Of a DNA stretch of 7,762 nt, positions 7,403-7,762 are shown in pieces. Both the position numbers and the translations under genes were made by a program. The stretch's first letter is position 1; every line of letters begins with the position of its first letter. Source of the stretch: a candidate division WWE3 bacterium CG22_combo_CG10-13_8_21_14_all_39_12 (GTDB taxonomy: Bacteria; Patescibacteriota; 4484-211; GCA-002791395); contig PCSU01000090.1 in assembly GCA_002771355.1 (NCBI GenBank), positions 1 through 7,762 on the forward strand, written 5' to 3'. Below the pieces are notes generated by a model. It saw nothing but the letters and a program-made list of their open reading frames with translations. It ran no database searches and was not told the origin of the DNA.

Positions 7403-7425
7403 GTATACGCACAACAAGAGTATAC
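7403..7425. repeat. Two GTATAC palindromes spaced 17 bp apart in the leader
   Basis: GTATAC occurs at 7403-7408 and 7420-7425, 17 bp start to start. Because each is self-complementary, the pair forms both a direct and an inverted repeat. It could be a binding site for a dimeric protein in the leader; no function is known from the sequence. Confidence 0.4.
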
Positions 7426-7444
7426 ATGTGTGAAGAAACATGTA
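7423..7444. repeat. 7-bp inverted repeat (TACATGT / ACATGTA) in the leader
   Basis: TACATGT at 7423-7429 and ACATGTA at 7438-7444 are reverse complements separated by 8 nt. The result is a possible hairpin in the array transcript or a dyad protein site about 37 bp before repeat 1. No T run follows, so it is not a typical intrinsic terminator. Confidence 0.5.
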
Positions 7445-7470
7445 ATTACCTGTTTACGCCTCTGTATCAG

Positions 7471-7489
7471 GGAATAGGGAGTCTATTCC
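7471..7489. repeat. Inverted repeat spanning the leader-repeat junction
   Basis: GGAATAG (7471-7477, leader) and CTATTCC (7483-7489, inside repeat 1) are perfect reverse complements with a 5-nt gap that contains the leader-repeat boundary (7480/7481). In RNA this is a 7-bp hairpin. In DNA it is a dyad at the site where Cas1-Cas2 inserts new spacers. Confidence 0.7.
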
Positions 7490-7762
7490 ATATAGTAGAT
7501 TTCTACTTTCGTAGATTTTTGTGTCTATCGAACACGGCTTGAGTCTATTCCATATAGTAGATTTCTACTTTCGTAGATTCCAAAACCAATCTTGTGATCT
7601 ACCGTGGTCTATTCCATATAGTAGATTTCTACTTTCGTAGATGATAAACTACTAGCGGGTGCATTACAGGTCTATTCCATATAGTAGATTTCTACTTTCG
7701 TAGATGCTGCCATTTTTATCATCTCCCCCCATGTCTATTCCATATAGTAGATTTCTACTTTC
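7481..7762 (+). CRISPR. Type V-A CRISPR array, leader-proximal part (runs off the window)
   Basis: Four complete, identical 36-bp repeats lie at 7481-7516, 7543-7578, 7607-7642 and 7670-7705. A fifth (7733-7762) shows its first 30 bases before the window ends. Spacers are 7517-7542 (26 bp), 7579-7606 (28), 7643-7669 (27) and 7706-7732 (27), all different. Repeats begin GTCTATTCC and end with the Cas12a-type handle ATTTCTACTTTCGTAGAT, which folds as UCUAC-UUUC-GUAGA and shows the array is read on the plus strand with the handle 5' of each spacer. Unusually, GTAGAT also occurs at repeat positions 15-20 (as well as at 31-36), and the base before the 18-nt handle is G rather than the common A. 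No degenerate repeat is seen, as expected at the young, leader end. Confidence 0.98.

Larger units (their letters stand above)
7249..7480 (+). promoter_or_regulatory. CRISPR leader between cas2 and the first repeat
   Basis: These 232 non-coding AT-rich bases directly precede repeat 1 on the cas side, where the leader is expected. They contain a candidate promoter (7352-7360), paired GTATAC palindromes (7403-7425), a TACATGT/ACATGTA inverted repeat (7423-7444), and two copies of GGAATAG (7321-7327 and 7471-7477) that are the reverse complement of CTATTCC near the start of every repeat. A second TATAAT lies at 7287-7292 without useful spacing to a -35 box. I see no gene and no clear hairpin-plus-T-run terminator, so cas transcripts may read into the array. 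Confidence 0.8.

Noticed and set aside
7523..7528. GTCTAT in spacer 1 as a remnant repeat start
   Set aside because: A six-base match with no further similarity to the repeat is expected by chance, and the spacer length is normal.
7706..7732. Spacer 4 as self-targeting of the tsaD promoter palindrome
   Set aside because: Only 9 nt (TCCCCCCAT) match the minus strand at 223-231, at the PAM-distal end of the spacer, in a low-complexity C run.

Overview
This AT-rich window carries a compact, apparently complete type V-A CRISPR-Cas locus (cas12a-cas4-cas1-cas2, then the leader and start of the array), all on the + strand. Upstream is a chromosomal junction: the 5' part of tsaD on the minus strand, diverging from a multipass membrane glycosyltransferase gene on the plus strand. 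The host is probably an uncultivated bacterium of the Candidate Phyla Radiation (Parcubacteria/Microgenomates/Peregrinibacteria type). This is an inference from the AT-rich sequence, the tight gene packing, the near absence of Shine-Dalgarno sequences, the apparently leaderless promoters and a divergent Cas12a. No marker gene here fixes the taxon. The standard code is used: TGA, TAG and TAA all act as stops and Trp is TGG.

Layout. Bases 1-208 (minus) are the N-terminal part of TsaD. Bases 214-227 are a perfect 14-bp palindrome that places a TATAAT hexamer on each strand, 6 and 8 nt from the two divergent start codons. Bases 231-1400 encode a GT-C-like integral membrane protein. An extended -10 element (TGCTATAAT) lies 8 nt before the cas12a ATG. 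cas12a (1427-5470), cas4 (5463-6017), cas1 (6020-6973) and cas2 (6970-7248) overlap or nearly abut and look translationally coupled. A 232-nt leader (7249-7480) holds a candidate array promoter and several inverted repeats. Four full identical 36-bp repeats plus a fifth cut by the window edge (7481-7762) are separated by spacers of 26, 28, 27 and 27 bp.

Working together. Cas1-Cas2, with Cas4 as the usual end-trimming and PAM-selecting nuclease, would insert new spacers at the leader end. Cas12a would process the array transcript and cut targets with its RuvC/Nuc nuclease. The RuvC catalytic residues (D955, E1040, D1295) and the Cas1 triad (E159, H220, D232) are present, so both enzymes look active.

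The unusual points are four. (1) The Cas12a WED-domain segment that carries the pre-crRNA-processing His/Lys in characterised Cas12a is shortened, and those residues are not recognisable. (2) The repeat carries GTAGAT twice, allowing an alternative hairpin that excludes the canonical crRNA handle, and it has G where the usual handle starts with A. (3) Cas4 keeps its nuclease motifs but only two of the four expected Fe-S cysteines. (4) The leader ends in a heptamer complementary to the start of the repeat, forming an inverted repeat across the leader-repeat junction. Points 1 and 2 together make crRNA maturation the most interesting question in this locus.
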